Shown: positions 20,850 through 31,883, counted from the stretch's first letter. The stretch: DNA of 64,000 nucleotides from Pyropia haitanensis (GCA_008729055.1 SDUX01000008.1:4985756-5049755), one strand, 5' to 3'. Translations and numbers: made by a program. The notes: generated by a model from the letters alone, not told the origin.

Positions 20850-21836
20850 TCACACGCGGCCGCCCTCCTTCAGCCACCGTGCACACCCGTCGCCCAGCTC
20901 GGCCGCCGCCCGCGCCTCGTACGCCGCCGCGTCGTCGTCTGCGAGCACCCCCCGCCAGCGGCCGTTGGTGCCCTTGTGGATGAACGTCGTCGCGCCGCCG
21001 GTCAAAAACCGGCCGCCACCGGGCGTCACGTCCGCCGCGTGCGCGCGCATGTGGCCAAACGAGCAGCGGCCCACGACGGTCGCGACGTTGGCGGGCGTGA
21101 CGGGCACGTCGAGGAAGGCGGCGACCCGCCGGACGGCGGCGGGGAGGTCGGCGAGCAGGTCGGCAAAGTGGAGGAGCAGCACGTTGGGCTCGTCGCGGGC
21201 GGCCCACCAGGCGCGGGTGTGGGACCAAAAGGGCCACCACGGCGCGCCATCGGCGGCCATCCACTCGCGCCAGTACACCGCCGGGTCGGCGGGGGGCGGC
21301 CCCAGCGGTGGCCCGGTCTGGCCGGGGAGGGCGTTGACCATCTCGTACGTCTCGGGGAGCATGTTTTTGTGGTGGTTGTGCATGGAGATAATGAGGTCCC
21401 GCGCGTCGCGGCCAATGTAGATGTACTTGAGGTCGGGGGACCACGGCAGCGCGTCGAGCGACAGGTGGCTCTTGATGAACCGCCGGTGGGTCTGCGCGGC
21501 GAGTGCGGCGTGGCGCTCCGCGACGGGCGTTGGCGACCGCATGTCGAGCCAGGGGGAGACGGCCTGCGGGTGTGCAGCGGCGTCGGTGCCGACGCCGAGG
21601 AGCAGCTGCGCGAGGATAGCCTGCATCCAGCTGGTGCCGGCCTTGCCGTAGGTCACCACCAGGACGTCGTCGTGGCGGAAGGGGAAGCCATGCCAGGCGG
21701 TCGAGTCCACCATGGCCGTCTTGATGTCGTGCTTTTTTGTCGTGCGGATGGGGGCGGGGGGGGTGCGCCCCGTCAGCGGGGGAGCGTCTCCTGAGGGCAG
21801 AGCGGCGCCGTTTGCCGGAGCGTCCGCCGCAGCCAT
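20850..21836 (-). CDS. Cytosolic-type sulfotransferase, copy A
   Basis: The 328-residue protein transfers sulfonate from PAPS to a small acceptor, judging by family (sulfotransferase_1). Motifs seen: the PAPS 5'-phosphosulfate loop TYGKAGTSWMQ (residues 62-72), the catalytic-type histidine in FIKSHLSLD (His124), the 3'-phosphate site YIGRDARDLIIS (about 140-151), and a C-terminal KGTNGRWRG (the family's RKGxxGDWKN). No signal peptide or membrane segment is seen, so a soluble enzyme is expected. The ATG at 21836 follows a pyrimidine-rich leader. It is nearly identical to copy B except for a short block at residues 162-180. The acceptor is unknown: phenolics, sterols or carbohydrate are all possible. 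Confidence 0.9.
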   Translation of the reverse strand: MAAADAPANGAALPSGDAPPLTGRTPPAPIRTTKKHDIKTAMVDSTAWHGFPFRHDDVLVVTYGKAGTSWMQAILAQLLLGVGTDAAAHPQAVSPWLDMRSPTPVAERHAALAAQTHRRFIKSHLSLDALPWSPDLKYIYIGRDARDLIISMHNHHKNMLPETYEMVNALPGQTGPPLGPPPADPAVYWREWMAADGAPWWPFWSHTRAWWAARDEPNVLLLHFADLLADLPAAVRRVAAFLDVPVTPANVATVVGRCSFGHMRAHAADVTPGGGRFLTGGATTFIHKGTNGRWRGVLADDDAAAYEARAAAELGDGCARWLKEGGRV

Positions 21837-22446
21837 GGCGGTGCTGTGTGCTAGACGGGAGGAGGGGAGTGCAGGGAGGAGGCCAAGGTCGAGGTGGGAA
21901 GCAGAGCGCGGCAGCGGGTAGAAAAGGGATGGAATGGGGGAGGAGGAAGAGTGGAAAGACTGAGCCGCTCTCACGGTCGTAAGATGGGGGCCCACCCACA
22001 TTGGGCAAGAGCGGCGCCCGAGCCAAGGGCCGTCGCCTCTTTGTGCGCGCCGCTGCGCCACAAAGGCGGCGGGGCCAAACTGCCACTGACGTCTGGCGGG
22101 CCCTCGCCCGCGTCGTGATGGCATGTCGACCGACGCGGGTCGGCACGCGATGGCCGGGGATGGCGGTCCCGCCGTCCCCCTCGCGCCAGACAAACGAGCA
22201 GCCGACCCCCGTCCGACCAGCGGGCCAGCAACAAGCCGCACGTTTCATGTTGGCAGCAATAGTGCGTTGACCATCGAGAATTTATAAACGGACGAGTTCA
22301 TCCTGGCGTGTGTCCCAAACTTCCTGTCACTTTCAAGGTGTACTAGAAAGGTCGGCTCCAGAGGTGTGGTGTTGCATGAGGAATGTGAAAATGATCAATC
22401 GATTTTACATCAGGATTCAGCATCACTTTTGTGAAGTGCGAACATT
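21837..22446. other. Upstream region of sulfotransferase A
   Basis: The minus strand from 21837 to about 21960 is pyrimidine-rich and probably forms the 5' leader. The block 22250-22440 is markedly AT-richer and contains a TATA-like TTTATAAA. The equivalent region of copy B is similar near the gene and diverged further out. Confidence 0.45.
22281..22288 (-). promoter_or_regulatory. Possible TATA box for sulfotransferase A
   Basis: TTTATAAA lies about 445 bases upstream of the ATG in an otherwise GC-rich setting. Copy B has a TATAAT/ATTATA at a very similar distance (about 460 bases, 25949-25954). The assignment is by position only. Confidence 0.3.
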
Positions 22447-23190
22447 ATGCGCTTGCCGTACGCGACGCAGCCGTCGACGAAGCGAGAGGGACCCCTCGGG
22501 CGAGGTCGCAGCGGCGGCGGGGGGCCCGCTGCACAAGCGAGGTCACACCCCGGTGCACCCTGTTCCGCGGACCGCCGGCGGGCAGCGGATTCACACTGCA
22601 GCAGCCTCCCTCTCCGCGGGGTTCACCGCGCGCCGCCCACACTGGTTGGAGACGATGGCGGGGGGGCCCCGCCGGACAGTGGATCGCGGCGGACCCCGCC
22701 CGTGCGCCCCGTGTTATTTTGCTGGAAAGGCTCGCGAGACTCCACGAGCACCAGCGCGTCATGCGGATGCCGTGCCGGGAGTCCCGGCGCCGGCGCACGG
22801 GGACGGTGGAGAGGGAGCGGCGACGCTGTGGGCGGAAGAAGGGCGTGTCGTCTGTAACAAACTCCCAGCAGCAACACGGGCCTCGCCTCGACAAACACCT
22901 CGCTTTGGGAAGTGGATGCGGAACGCAGCCGACGAGCCGTACGAGAGAGCAGCCGAAGGCGGCAGTGGCTGCGACAGCGCTATCGGGGGCTCCAGCGCCA
23001 CCATGGACGATCGTCCCGCCCGTATGCGCCGACCAGCCAGCGGCTCTCTGAGCGGGTGGGGGCGGATGGCGGCCGCGGCGGCGGCGGCCGAGGGGTCACT
23101 CCCCGAGCTCGCCAACGTGGCAACGTACGGCCGCCACAGACGACTTTTTCGCTCGCCGCACCGACGCTATCAGCAGTGATGCGGTAGCAA
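22447..23190. repeat. Duplicated upstream segment, unit A
   Basis: This block shares a series of matching stretches, in the same order, with 26300-26950. Examples are ACGAGGTCG/GCGAGGTCG followed by GCGGCGGGCCCG, a GGCGG(A/G)CCCCGCC block, and GGATGCGGA(A/G)CGCAGCC(A/G)ACGAGC. It lies at the same place relative to its sulfotransferase copy, so it belongs to the same duplication. Frames on both strands do not agree between copies, so I treat it as non-coding or decayed. Confidence 0.6.
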
Positions 23191-24504
23191 CTGTGCTGGA
23201 GGGAGGCGGGAGAGGGCGTTGACATTAGCGGGGGACGTTCTGTCCGTTGGAGAGGCGATGGCACGTCCGACCAGGTTGGACAAAATGTACGAGGCCGGGC
23301 TGCAATTCCGGTTGCGGATCCGCGCTCCCCTTCAGCTCGACTTCACTCGGTTCTGCGGCCGTCCGCGCACGACCATACTCTCCCTCTCCCACGGCCCGAC
23401 CCTTCTCGTCCCCTCCCATTTCGACGCCGTCACCCCCCCCCGTGTGCAGTGACTGGCTCCGCGCGGCGGCGTCCAGCTGGCCCACCCTGCCCAACGCCCT
23501 TTGCCAAGGCACCCTCAGCGGCTAGCTGCAGCTGTCCCTCTTCACCTGCTTTGGCCGCTCCCCCTACGTTTTTCTGTGTGGGCAGAGACGGGCCGATCTT
23601 GTGCCCTCGCGTCGCCGGGATGCGGAGGCGCCAGTGGGGCGGAAGGGGGGGGGGGGAGGCACACCCACGCGTGACAGAAGAGACAGAGAGGGGAGATATG
23701 GGTAGATAAGGGATGGCAGGGTGTGTGGGACTGGCGGCTTTCGCGGCTGCCGGCCCAGCGGGCCCCTTCCTGCTGGACCCGCAAGGCGCGGCACCGTCGC
23801 TGCGACCGTGGGCATGGCTACCTCGGCGCAAGCGGCCGATACGCTATTTACAAGACACCTTTTATATCATGCCGTCGTCGGCGTCTTCTTCCACGGTGCG
23901 TACGCTGCCCTGCCCGTGGGATCGCCGTCGCGACTCCGCCCCCCTCCCCGCTCTTGCGGTCGGGTTGATCCTCATCTGTACTGTGGTCAGCGGGGCTGCT
24001 CATTCTCAGCTGGAAGACCGCCTACGCCCTTGTCCCGTTTTGATCTGCGGGACCACCACGCTCAGAATTCTCGTTCCCCGAAACTCCATGGCTCTCCCCA
24101 TTCTGTAGAGAGGCCGCCTCGGGAGTGGAGCTGCGTCACAGCGACACTGTCCTGGCCGGCAGTCTGGCGGCCGCTGAGGGCAACAAGGAAACGTGGGCGT
24201 TCCGCCATCGAGTGCTCGTCGCACTACGAGCTGGTCAAGGCTCTCCGCAAGAAGACATGCCGCGCACACCTCGTCTCCTTGTCCTGGCAGCTCGCGCGCG
24301 ACAAGGAGAGTGCAACAAAAATCACGAGGAAAGGGTTTAAATCAATAAACTGTATACTTGTCATATAAATTCACCGCTCATGGTATGAAAGTCAAGGGAT
24401 GATTTAAATCTCATTAAAATCAAGGGCTGCCACACCTCTGAACCTCGACTACATGGCACAAACGCATCACCCGTGACCCACCGCCTCCCCCCCTCCCTTC
24501 CTGC
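23191..24504. other. Spacer between duplication units, with a possible plus-strand transcript
   Basis: A pyrimidine-rich stretch (23365-23440) and an AATAAA at 24344-24349 in an AT-rich block suggest a plus-strand transcript between them. Candidate starts lie at 23449 (GTG), 23618, 23713 and 23815. Frames of 70-215 codons overlap here; one includes a hydrophobic segment near 23950-24000. None matches a family I know and the splicing is unclear. The last 100 bases (24370-24470) are AT-rich. Confidence 0.3.
24344..24349 (+). promoter_or_regulatory. Putative polyadenylation signal AATAAA
   Basis: The signal sits in an AT-rich block 130 bases downstream of the sulfotransferase B stop on the opposite strand. 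It would serve a plus-strand transcript from the 23.4-24.3 kb spacer. Confidence 0.35.
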
Positions 24505-25488
24505 TCACACGCGGCCGCCCTCCTTCAGCCACCGTGCACACTCGTCGCCCAGCTCGGCCACCGCCCGCGCCTCGTACGCCGCTGCGTCGTCATCGGAGAG
24601 CACCCCCCGCCAGCGGCCATTGGTACCCTTGTGGATAAACGTCTGCGCGCCGCCTGCAAAGATGCGCCCGTCCACCGGCGTCACGTCTGCCGCGTGCGCG
24701 CGCATGTAGCCAAACGAGCAGCGCTCCACGACGGTCGCGACGTTGGCGGGCGTGACGGGCACGTCGAGGAAGGCGGCGACCCGCCGGACGGCGGCGGGGA
24801 GGTCGGCGAGCAGGTCGGCAAAGTGGAGGAGCAGCACGTTGGGCTCGTCGCGGGCGGCCCACCAGGCGCGGGTGTGGGACCAAAAGGGCCACCACGGCGC
24901 GCCGTCGCCGTCCATCCACTCGCGCCAGTACACCGCCGGGTCGGCGGGGGGCGGCGCGAGCGGTGGGCCCGACCCGTCGGAAAGGGCGTTGAGGTAGTCC
25001 AACACCTCGGGCAGCATGTTTTTGTGGTGGTTGTGCATGGAGATAATGAGGTCCCGCGCGTCACGGCCAATGTAGATGTACTTGACGTGGGGGGACCACG
25101 GCAGCGCGTCGAGCGACAGGTGGCTCTTGATAAACCGCCGGTGGGTCTGCGCGGCGAGTGCGGCGTGGCGCTCCGCGACGGGCGTTGGCGACCGCATGTC
25201 GAGCCAGGGGGAGACGGCCTGCGGGTGTGCAGCGGCGTCGGTGCCGACGCCGAGGAGCAGCTGCGCGAGGATAGCCTGCATCCAGCTGGTGCCGGCCTTG
25301 CTGTATGTCACCACCAGGACGTCGTCATGGCGGAAGGGGAAGCCATCCCAGGCAGTCGAGTCCACCATGGCCGTCTTGATGTCGTGCTTCTTTGTCGTGC
25401 GGATTAGGGGGGGGGAGGGCGAGGCGGTCGGCGGGGGCGTGTCCCCGGTGGGCAGAGCGGCGCCGTTTGACGGAGCGTCCGCCGCCAT
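24505..25488 (-). CDS. Cytosolic-type sulfotransferase, copy B
   Basis: The 327-residue protein is a paralogue of copy A. It has the PAPS loop TYSKAGTSWMQ (residues 61-71), catalytic-type His123 in FIKSHLSLD, the 3'-phosphate site YIGRDARDLIIS (139-150) and HKGTNGRWRG (286-295). Differences from copy A cluster in three places: the N-terminal 30 residues, residues 161-179 (EVLDYLNALSDGSG against ETYEMVNALPGQTG in A), and near residues 270-280. The middle cluster lies in the part of the fold that often shapes the acceptor pocket, so the copies may differ in substrate. The ATG at 25488 follows a pyrimidine-rich leader. Similarity to copy A ends about 20 bases after the stop codon. Confidence 0.9.
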   Translation of the reverse strand: MAADAPSNGAALPTGDTPPPTASPSPPLIRTTKKHDIKTAMVDSTAWDGFPFRHDDVLVVTYSKAGTSWMQAILAQLLLGVGTDAAAHPQAVSPWLDMRSPTPVAERHAALAAQTHRRFIKSHLSLDALPWSPHVKYIYIGRDARDLIISMHNHHKNMLPEVLDYLNALSDGSGPPLAPPPADPAVYWREWMDGDGAPWWPFWSHTRAWWAARDEPNVLLLHFADLLADLPAAVRRVAAFLDVPVTPANVATVVERCSFGYMRAHAADVTPVDGRIFAGGAQTFIHKGTNGRWRGVLSDDDAAAYEARAVAELGDECARWLKEGGRV

Positions 25489-26299
25489 GGCGGAGCTGCG
25501 GGCACAACAAACACAGAAGCGAGAAGCACGAAAGCGGGGGTGGAAAGATCAGGAGCAGGGACGGGAACGGAGCACAGGAGTGGGGGGGGTATGGATGGGG
25601 AATGGCGGGGGAGAACGAGACCAGACTGCGACCCAATCCAGCTCGTAGGGCTGGGCCCATTAGGCGAGTGTCGCGCCTGATGGGATGGCGCCTTTTGAGC
25701 GCACCGCGCCGCCGCGATGAGGGCGGGGGCCAAGCTGCCGACGGCAGTCGACGGGCCACTGCACGGCGCGTGGTGATGGCGCGTCGACCGCGCGCGGCGG
25801 CACGCAATGGCCTCCGATGGCCAAAACGCCAGCGTCCGCGCCAGCCAAGATAGCAGCTGGGCTCCGCGTCAGCACGGACCAGGTGTGAGAACCTAACAGA
25901 TGCGCCCAACCATTGAGCCAGGTCGACGGGGCGCATGCTCGAGTACGCTATAATCTGTGTGCACATGTACACGAACATAACTCACGCCAGGAACGCTCCG
26001 CTGTCAAGACGTGCAACAAGCCGAGATCCCATCGACAGCTGACAAGCAAGTTTCGCGCAATCTTTGATTTTGGCCACAGGGAAGTCAGTTGAGCCAACAC
26101 ATTCCTTGGGTGTCATGTGAAAAGGGGTGTCCTGCTGCCTGCTGAAGTTGTCCAACGTGCCAAACGAGCCACAGTCCGGAAGAAGGCGCCCAAGTATACT
26201 CTCTGGGAAAGTCAACCAGCCGACATCAACATGATTTATTGATGCGTTGCTTCCGAAAAACGGAAACGCCTCACCCGGCCCGTGATGAAGCGCGAGTCA
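25489..26299. other. Upstream region of sulfotransferase B
   Basis: The minus strand is pyrimidine-rich next to the start (25500-25620). The block 25940-26260 is AT-richer and includes TATAAT at 25949. No gene is seen; short frames do not match those of the copy A region. Confidence 0.4.
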
Positions 26300-26950
26300 G
26301 CATGACTTTGTCGGTGAGCCCACGTCGCGTCACCTTGCCGGACACGACGCGGAGTGGACCAAGCGAGCCACACGCCTCGGACGAGGTCGTGGCGGCCGCG
26401 GCGGGCCCGCCCCTCAGGCGCCGGCACGCCGGTGCGTGGACGTCGAGGGCGGCGGCATTCTTACCGCGGCAACTTCTCTTTCCGCGTCGTGCGCGGTGCG
26501 CCGCCCGCTGGTATAGAGTGCGATCATTGGCCGTACCGGCCGGGCGGACTCACCGGAAGTAGACCGGTTGCGGATGGCGGCGGGCCCCGCCTGCGCCGCC
26601 GTTCTTGTTTGGCTCGGCCCGCGAGCCGTCACGCGCACGCCCACGGCATGTGTAGACCGCGCCGTCAGTCCCGGGGCGCGCGCCCATAGGATAGGGAGAG
26701 GGAGTGGTGGCGCCGTGGGCGGAGGGAGGACCTCTCGTGCCAGTGTTGGCGGCAACAACCGGACGTCGCCTCGACGCCCATACCTGTTGCGGAAGCGGAT
26801 GCGGAGCGCAGCCAACGAGCGGCTCGATGGAGCGGCTAGGGGCAGCAGCCGCCGCCCCCAGTGCCATCAGGTACACCGCCAGCAGCATGGACGCCCGCCC
26901 CGTCCGTTTGCGCCGGCAAGCCAGGGGCGCGGTGTGCGGGTGGGGGGGAG
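26300..26950. repeat. Duplicated upstream segment, unit B
   Basis: This is the partner of 22447-23190, at the same position relative to sulfotransferase B. Together with the two genes it defines a tandem duplication with a spacing of about 3.65 kb. Homology becomes weak beyond about 26950. Confidence 0.6.
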
Positions 26951-28256
26951 TCGCGGCCGCGGCGGCGGCGGCGGCAGCAGCAGGGGGGCGCCCTCTCCCG
27001 GCTGGTCGTCTCGGTGGCGCGGGCGGCCCCGCTCGTCGACGTGGCGGCCCACCGCCGTCACCGACGGCGCCCGCGGCGGCCACTGCCGGCATGGCCAGCG
27101 GCGCGGCGGCGGCGACGGCCGCTGGAGGGCCGGGTTCCGCGCGCGTGGACACTGCCGGGACGGGTTTGGTGCGCGTCGGAGAGGGCGTCTGGACCACCGC
27201 CGATTCCGGATGAGACGTACGATGGCGGCTTGCCATGGCGGGTGGGGGCTTTTTGTGCTGCCCCGTCCGCGCGACGGTGGGCTTCCGCTGCGGCCGCGTG
27301 CACGCGGCCAAGACGCCTCTGCCGCCGTCGGCGCCGCGCGCGCGGCGCTCGTACGGTACTACCCGGACGGGGGCGGCACCTCGACCGCGGCGGGGAGCGG
27401 CGGCGCCACACGGTGGGAGGGCAAGACCATCGCCGCGGAGGAGCACCGTCGAGGCGCCCCCTGCCCATGGACGCGTGGCCAGCCCGACGCAGCCCGTCAC
27501 GACCAGGAACGGCGGGGCGGTCCCGGGACCGCGTGCCGGTGTGTGCCGTCTCGGCCAGCGCGGCGCGGCCGGATCCCCCCAGATCCGCCACCCCCCGCGC
27601 CGGTGCGTGCGCCGCGGCCGTCGCGGGAGCCGCCGCGGCGGGCCGCGGCGCGGCGGACGGCGGCGGGTGGGGGGGGGACCCGCCCGCCACCGCCGCCGGG
27701 GGGGGGGGGGGCGGCCGCCGGCGCGCGCGTCGAGTGGGACTGCCGCGGTGCGGGCGCGGCCGGCGGTGGCGGGTGGGGGGGGGGGGGAGGCTGGCGCGAC
27801 GGGGGGGGGGGGGGGGGGTGGCGCCGAGGGCGGGAGTGCAGCGGGGGTGGTGGTGGGACGGCGGGCGCGCGGCGACGGGTGCGCACCGACCAGCCCGGCG
27901 GGCCGCCCCGCCGGCCGGCCGGCCGGCCGCCCCTCGCCACCCCGCGCACAACCACGGGCGCCAGCGCCGGTCGCGGGCGGGCGCCGCTCCCAAGCGTCGC
28001 CCCGCCCCTCTGTCCGCCGCTTGCCCTCCGCGTCTGCCCGCCTCCACCCCCCTCCCCGGCCAACGCGGCTGCGGCGTGTCGTGGTCCCTCCCCCAGCCCC
28101 CTCTCGCCTCCCCGCCACCCCCTCCGCCAGCCATCCCCCACCCCCCCCCCGTCTCGCCCGGCGGCCACGGTCCACCCCATTCGCCCCTCCTCCCCCCCCC
28201 CGTCCCCCTCGCGGCGCCCTTGCCGCGTTGCCCCTGGCCGCCCCGCCATTGACCCC
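26951..28256. other. Intergenic low-complexity region and leader of the MscS-like gene
   Basis: From 26951 to 27950 the sequence is GCG/GGC-rich with G-runs (27700-27820). An uninterrupted GGCC-type tract lies near 27905-27930. From 28030 to 28250 the plus strand is pyrimidine-rich, forming the leader of the downstream gene. Long frames on both strands are Arg/Pro/Gly filler. Confidence 0.5.
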
Positions 28257-28492
28257 ATGGCCGGCCCCACTGCCGACCGGGGCGCCGTCGCCGACGCGGC
28301 CGCCGCGGGCGGCGGGGATTCCCCGCCCAGCCCCGCCCGCCGGCGGCGGGACGGCGGCGGCGGTGGCGGCGTCCGCGGCGGCGGCGGGGGCCCCCCCCTC
28401 GGCACGCTCGCCGCGCAGGTCGTGCTCGGCGTCGTGCACGTGGCGCTCGCGCTGCGCGCCCACAGCTGGGGGGGGACCGCCGCCGGCTCGGA

Positions 28493-28526
<34 letters not shown>

Positions 28527-29624
28527 TCGCCCGCCGCCGACGCGGCGGGCCGGCTGCTGCGGGCGGCGCAGGCCGGCCTCGCCGTGTACAATGGGTGGGC
28601 GGCGGCGAGCGGCTGGGCGCTCGACGCGGCCGCCGCGACGGCCAGCAAGACCGCCAACGAGGTGGACGACGCGCTCGTCGCGCTCCTCCGCCGTGGCCTC
28701 TCCCCCGTCGGCCGCGCCGAGCGCGCCGCCGCCGCGTACGTCCTCGCCTACGCCGTCGCCGTGCCGCTCGGCGTCACCGCCGCGGTCATTGGCGACCGCG
28801 CCGCCGCGGCGGCGGCGGCGCTCCTGCAGGCGCTCCTCACCGGCCGGGCGCTGTGGCTGGTGTGGGGCGCCGCGCGGGTGTCGCTGTTTCAGGGCCTCCT
28901 CCGCACCGCCTACGCGGGCGACCGCGGCTGGACCGCCGCGCGCGCCGAGGCGCTGCTCGGCTTTGGGCGGCCCGTGTTTTGGGCGTTTGGCGCGCTCTTC
29001 ATCCTCGACAATGCGGGCGTGCACGTGTCGTCGCTGGTGGCGGGCCTCGGCGTTGGCGGCGTGACGATCGCGCTGTCGGCGCAGGCGCTGCTGACCGACA
29101 CGGTCTGCGCGGTGGCGCTGCTGCTCGACCGGCCGTTTGGGGTGGGCGACTATGTCGCGCTCGACGGTGGCTCCGTCGCGGGCACCGTCGCCGCGATCGG
29201 CCTCCGGTCGGTGCGGCTGGTGTCGCCCGCCGGCCACACGGTGGTGGTGTGCAATAAGGACGCGGCGGCGGCGCGGGTGGAGCGCTACGCCGCCGCCTAT
29301 GACCGCCGCGTCGTCACGACGGTCGTCGTCGACCACGCCACCCCCGACGCTGCCGTCGCGGCGGTCGGTGCCACGCTCGCCGCCGCCGCCGAGGCGGTGC
29401 GCGTGGACGGCCCGCGGGGGGCGGGGCGGGTGGTGGTGGCGGCGGCGTACCTCAAGGAGCTCCGCCTGGCGGGCCTCGCGTACGAGGTCATCTACACGGT
29501 GCGGGGGGCGACGGTGGCGGACGCGCGGGCGGCGACCGCGGCGGTCAACGCGGCGATGCTCGCCGCGCTGCGGCGGGAGGGGGTGGCGCTCGCAGTGCTG
29601 CCGCCTGGTGGCAAGGCCGCGTGA
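28257..29624 (+). CDS. MscS-family mechanosensitive ion channel
   Basis: The 455-residue protein starts at the ATG at 28257 after a pyrimidine-rich leader. Several hydrophobic segments are visible (about residues 48-65, 160-185, 190-210, 238-262). They are followed by the family's pore helix and start of the beta domain, AGLGVGGVTIALSAQALLTD then DRPFGVGDYVAL (about residues 260-305). This matches bacterial MscS TM3 and RPFRAGEYV. The Gly/Ala packing pattern of the pore helix is kept. A beta domain with GTVAAIGLRSVRL and a shortened C-terminal alpha/beta domain follow. The expected role is release of ions or osmolytes on membrane stretch. Eukaryotic MSL proteins sit in plastid, mitochondrial or plasma membranes; the Ala/Gly-rich N-terminus could be an organelle signal. 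Confidence 0.85.
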
Positions 29625-29788
29625 AGGGGGGGGGGGGGGGGGGGGGGAAGGGGGGTTCAGGTGGGAAGGCGGGTCCCACACGTCGGGGCTGGACTCGCGG
29701 AGGTGGGTGCCCCGACGCTGGGTTATTCTCGCTCCTTCGACCTTGCTCCGTCGACCTTGCGTGGCCAGCGCCGCCCGCTTGGCACCTG

Positions 29789-30405
29789 TCACGTCCGTGC
29801 AGAGGCGCTGGGAGAGCGGGGCAGAGCCAGCGGTGCGGGTGCGACCCGGTGTGGACGGCCCCCACGGTACGAGATGCAGCCAGAGGCGGGGGCGGCAGCG
29901 GTCCCCCCGCTCCCACTCGTCAACCGCCTACGCCACCGCCCTGGCCGGCGTCGGCCACCCCCCCCCCCTCCCCCCCCCCCTCCCCCCCCCCCCGGCTTGC
30001 GCGCAACGACGGCGTAAAACGGCTCCTCCGCCGCAGCCTCCCGCCCCAGCGCCTGCAGCTGCCGGTGCGTCACCGCCGCCTCCCGCGGCGCACCCACCGC
30101 GACCGTCTGCTCGACGGTCAGTCCCCCCCCCACCGACAGGTAGGTCGTGACGAGCGCCAGCCGCGCCGCCGCGTCGGCCGCCATCCACCCCGCAATGGCC
30201 TTGTCAAAAAAGAGCGCGTCGGACCACGCAACGACCGCGGCGCCGCCGGGCGCGAGGAGGCGGCCAAGCTCGGCAAAGACCCCTTCGGGGCGTGCCAGGT
30301 ACGCGACGGTCGCGTTGCACAGGACCGTGTCAAAGGTGGCCGACGGCCATGGCAGGGGGGAGATGGCGCCGTCGGCGTGGACCGCCGCGGAGGAGGGGGG
30401 GGTGC

Positions 30406-30436
<31 letters not shown>

Positions 30437-31155
30437 TTCCGCTGCTGCCGCCGACGCGGCAGCGGCGCCCGCGGCGGCCGTCGCGGCGGCAACGACCCCC
30501 CCCCCCCCGGCAACGGCCGCGTCGGCAGCGGCGGCCGCGGCGGCTGTGACGCCGTCACCCTCACCCCCCCCCCCTCCCCCCCTCCTCCCCCCCCCCCCCC
30601 CGGCGGCGCGTTGAGGTCCACCACCACCCACCCGTCGAGCGCCGCGTTCCGCCCCATCTCCACCACGTTCAAGCCGAGCCCCGTCACCGCCGCCGGCCGC
30701 GGCGCGGCCGGCAGGTAGCTATCCCACGACGCGCCCACGTCGAGCACCACCCCCCCCGGCCGCAGCACCGACGCGTAGACGGCGGCCAGGCGGGTCGCGT
30801 AGGCGGGGGTGACGGCGGGCAGCAGCCGCGGGTGGGTGTAGTAGAGCGGGTCGGGGGCGGTGTTGGCGCGCAGCCGCTGGGCGGCTGACAGCAGGCGCAG
30901 GGGGGCGGGGGGGGAGGGGGGGTGGATGGCGGTGGCGAGGGAGGGGGGGGGGGGGGGGCGGATGCGCCAGCACGGGAGGCACCGCCGTGAGGGGGGGGGT
31001 GCGGCGCGCGCGCGACGGGGGGGGGCGGCGGGGGGAGGCGTGCCACCGGCGGGGGGGCCGAGCGGCCGCGGGACGCGGCCGAGGGGAGTCGCCGCCGCGC
31101 TCAGCGGCGGCGCGAGGAACGCCATGGGGAGAAAGGGGGGGCTGCTGCACGGCAT
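29789..31155 (-). CDS. SAM-dependent methyltransferase (plant-type class I), probable plastid protein, with a C-run frame change
   Basis: Two reading frames join to make one methyltransferase. The first, from the ATG at 31155 (or 31125), holds a Pro/Ala-rich leader, a YYTHPRLLPAVT segment, and motif I as VLRPGGVVLDVGASWDSYLP. A GLGLNVVEMGRN segment and VVDLNA follow. The second, from about 30590 down, holds LPWPSATFDTVLCNATVAYL, VFAELGRLLAPGGAAVVAWS, FDKAIAGW and VTTYLSVGGGLT. The order and spacing match plant SAM methyltransferases with THID-LYxSVLPPGSRVLDLMSSW-type motifs. The join lies in the C-run near 30585-30601, and a Gly/Ala-rich insert follows it. A second run near 29958-29995 leaves the stop uncertain (29789 or 29928). 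The substrate is unknown. Confidence 0.78.
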
Positions 31156-31883
31156 GGTCGCGGGATGACGGTCAAGGTGTTGGGGCACGTCAAGGTGCGG
31201 GGGCGCCGTCAATCGGCGGACGTGGGGAGGGTGCGGGGGCGGTGGTGGGGCTAGCCTAGGCTACGAGGTGGCGACGGGGACGACGGTCCCGACGGTGGCG
31301 TCCACGGCCGACGCAACCACACGCAGGCCCGCGACCACGTGACGCCACCGACCGTGGCGGAATGAACGTCCATGGTACTTCTTATCCTGTCCGAGGTCGT
31401 GTTGCCACGTGGCGCAAGTCAAAGTCGGGCATGGCAACTACACTGGGCTCGCGACGGCTCGGCGGGCACGCGTCCGCGCGCCATTGCGCGTGTCATTCTT
31501 GGTGCCGCCGCCTCTCGGACAGCAAGCCGCGCGCTTGCGCCGCCGTCGACCCGCCCCGCCCCCCTCTCCCCACGCCGCGAAGCCGGCGGGAGCTGCCGCC
31601 CGCGGGCGATCGGCGGCGCGCCCCTCTTCCGCGCGGCCACACCGCGCCGTGCCGGCGGTTGCCGCCGCCCACTCCGGCCGTAGCGGCCCACGCCGTCGGG
31701 GGTGGCTGACACTGCCGGGCGGTTGGGGCGGCGGCGGCTGTGCGGTCTTTGCTTCCCTCGCCCTCTTTTCGACCCCTCGTGGACGCCGTCCACCCTCACT
31801 TCCCCCCCCCTTCTCCTCTCTTTGCGTTTCTTTCACCCTTCCTCCGGCGGCGGCGGTCGCTTCCCCCCCCCCCGCCCCCCACC
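31156..31883. other. Divergent promoter region between the methyltransferase and ECM29
   Basis: The two genes are transcribed away from each other. The centre (31290-31460) is slightly less GC-rich. From 31780 to 31880 the plus strand is the pyrimidine-rich leader of ECM29, ending CCCCCCACC directly before its ATG. No gene is seen. Confidence 0.5.

Noticed and set aside
26550..29792. Minus-strand frame of 1,080 codons opposite the MscS-like gene
   Set aside because: The opposite strand encodes a clear channel with membrane helices; this frame is Arg/Pro filler.
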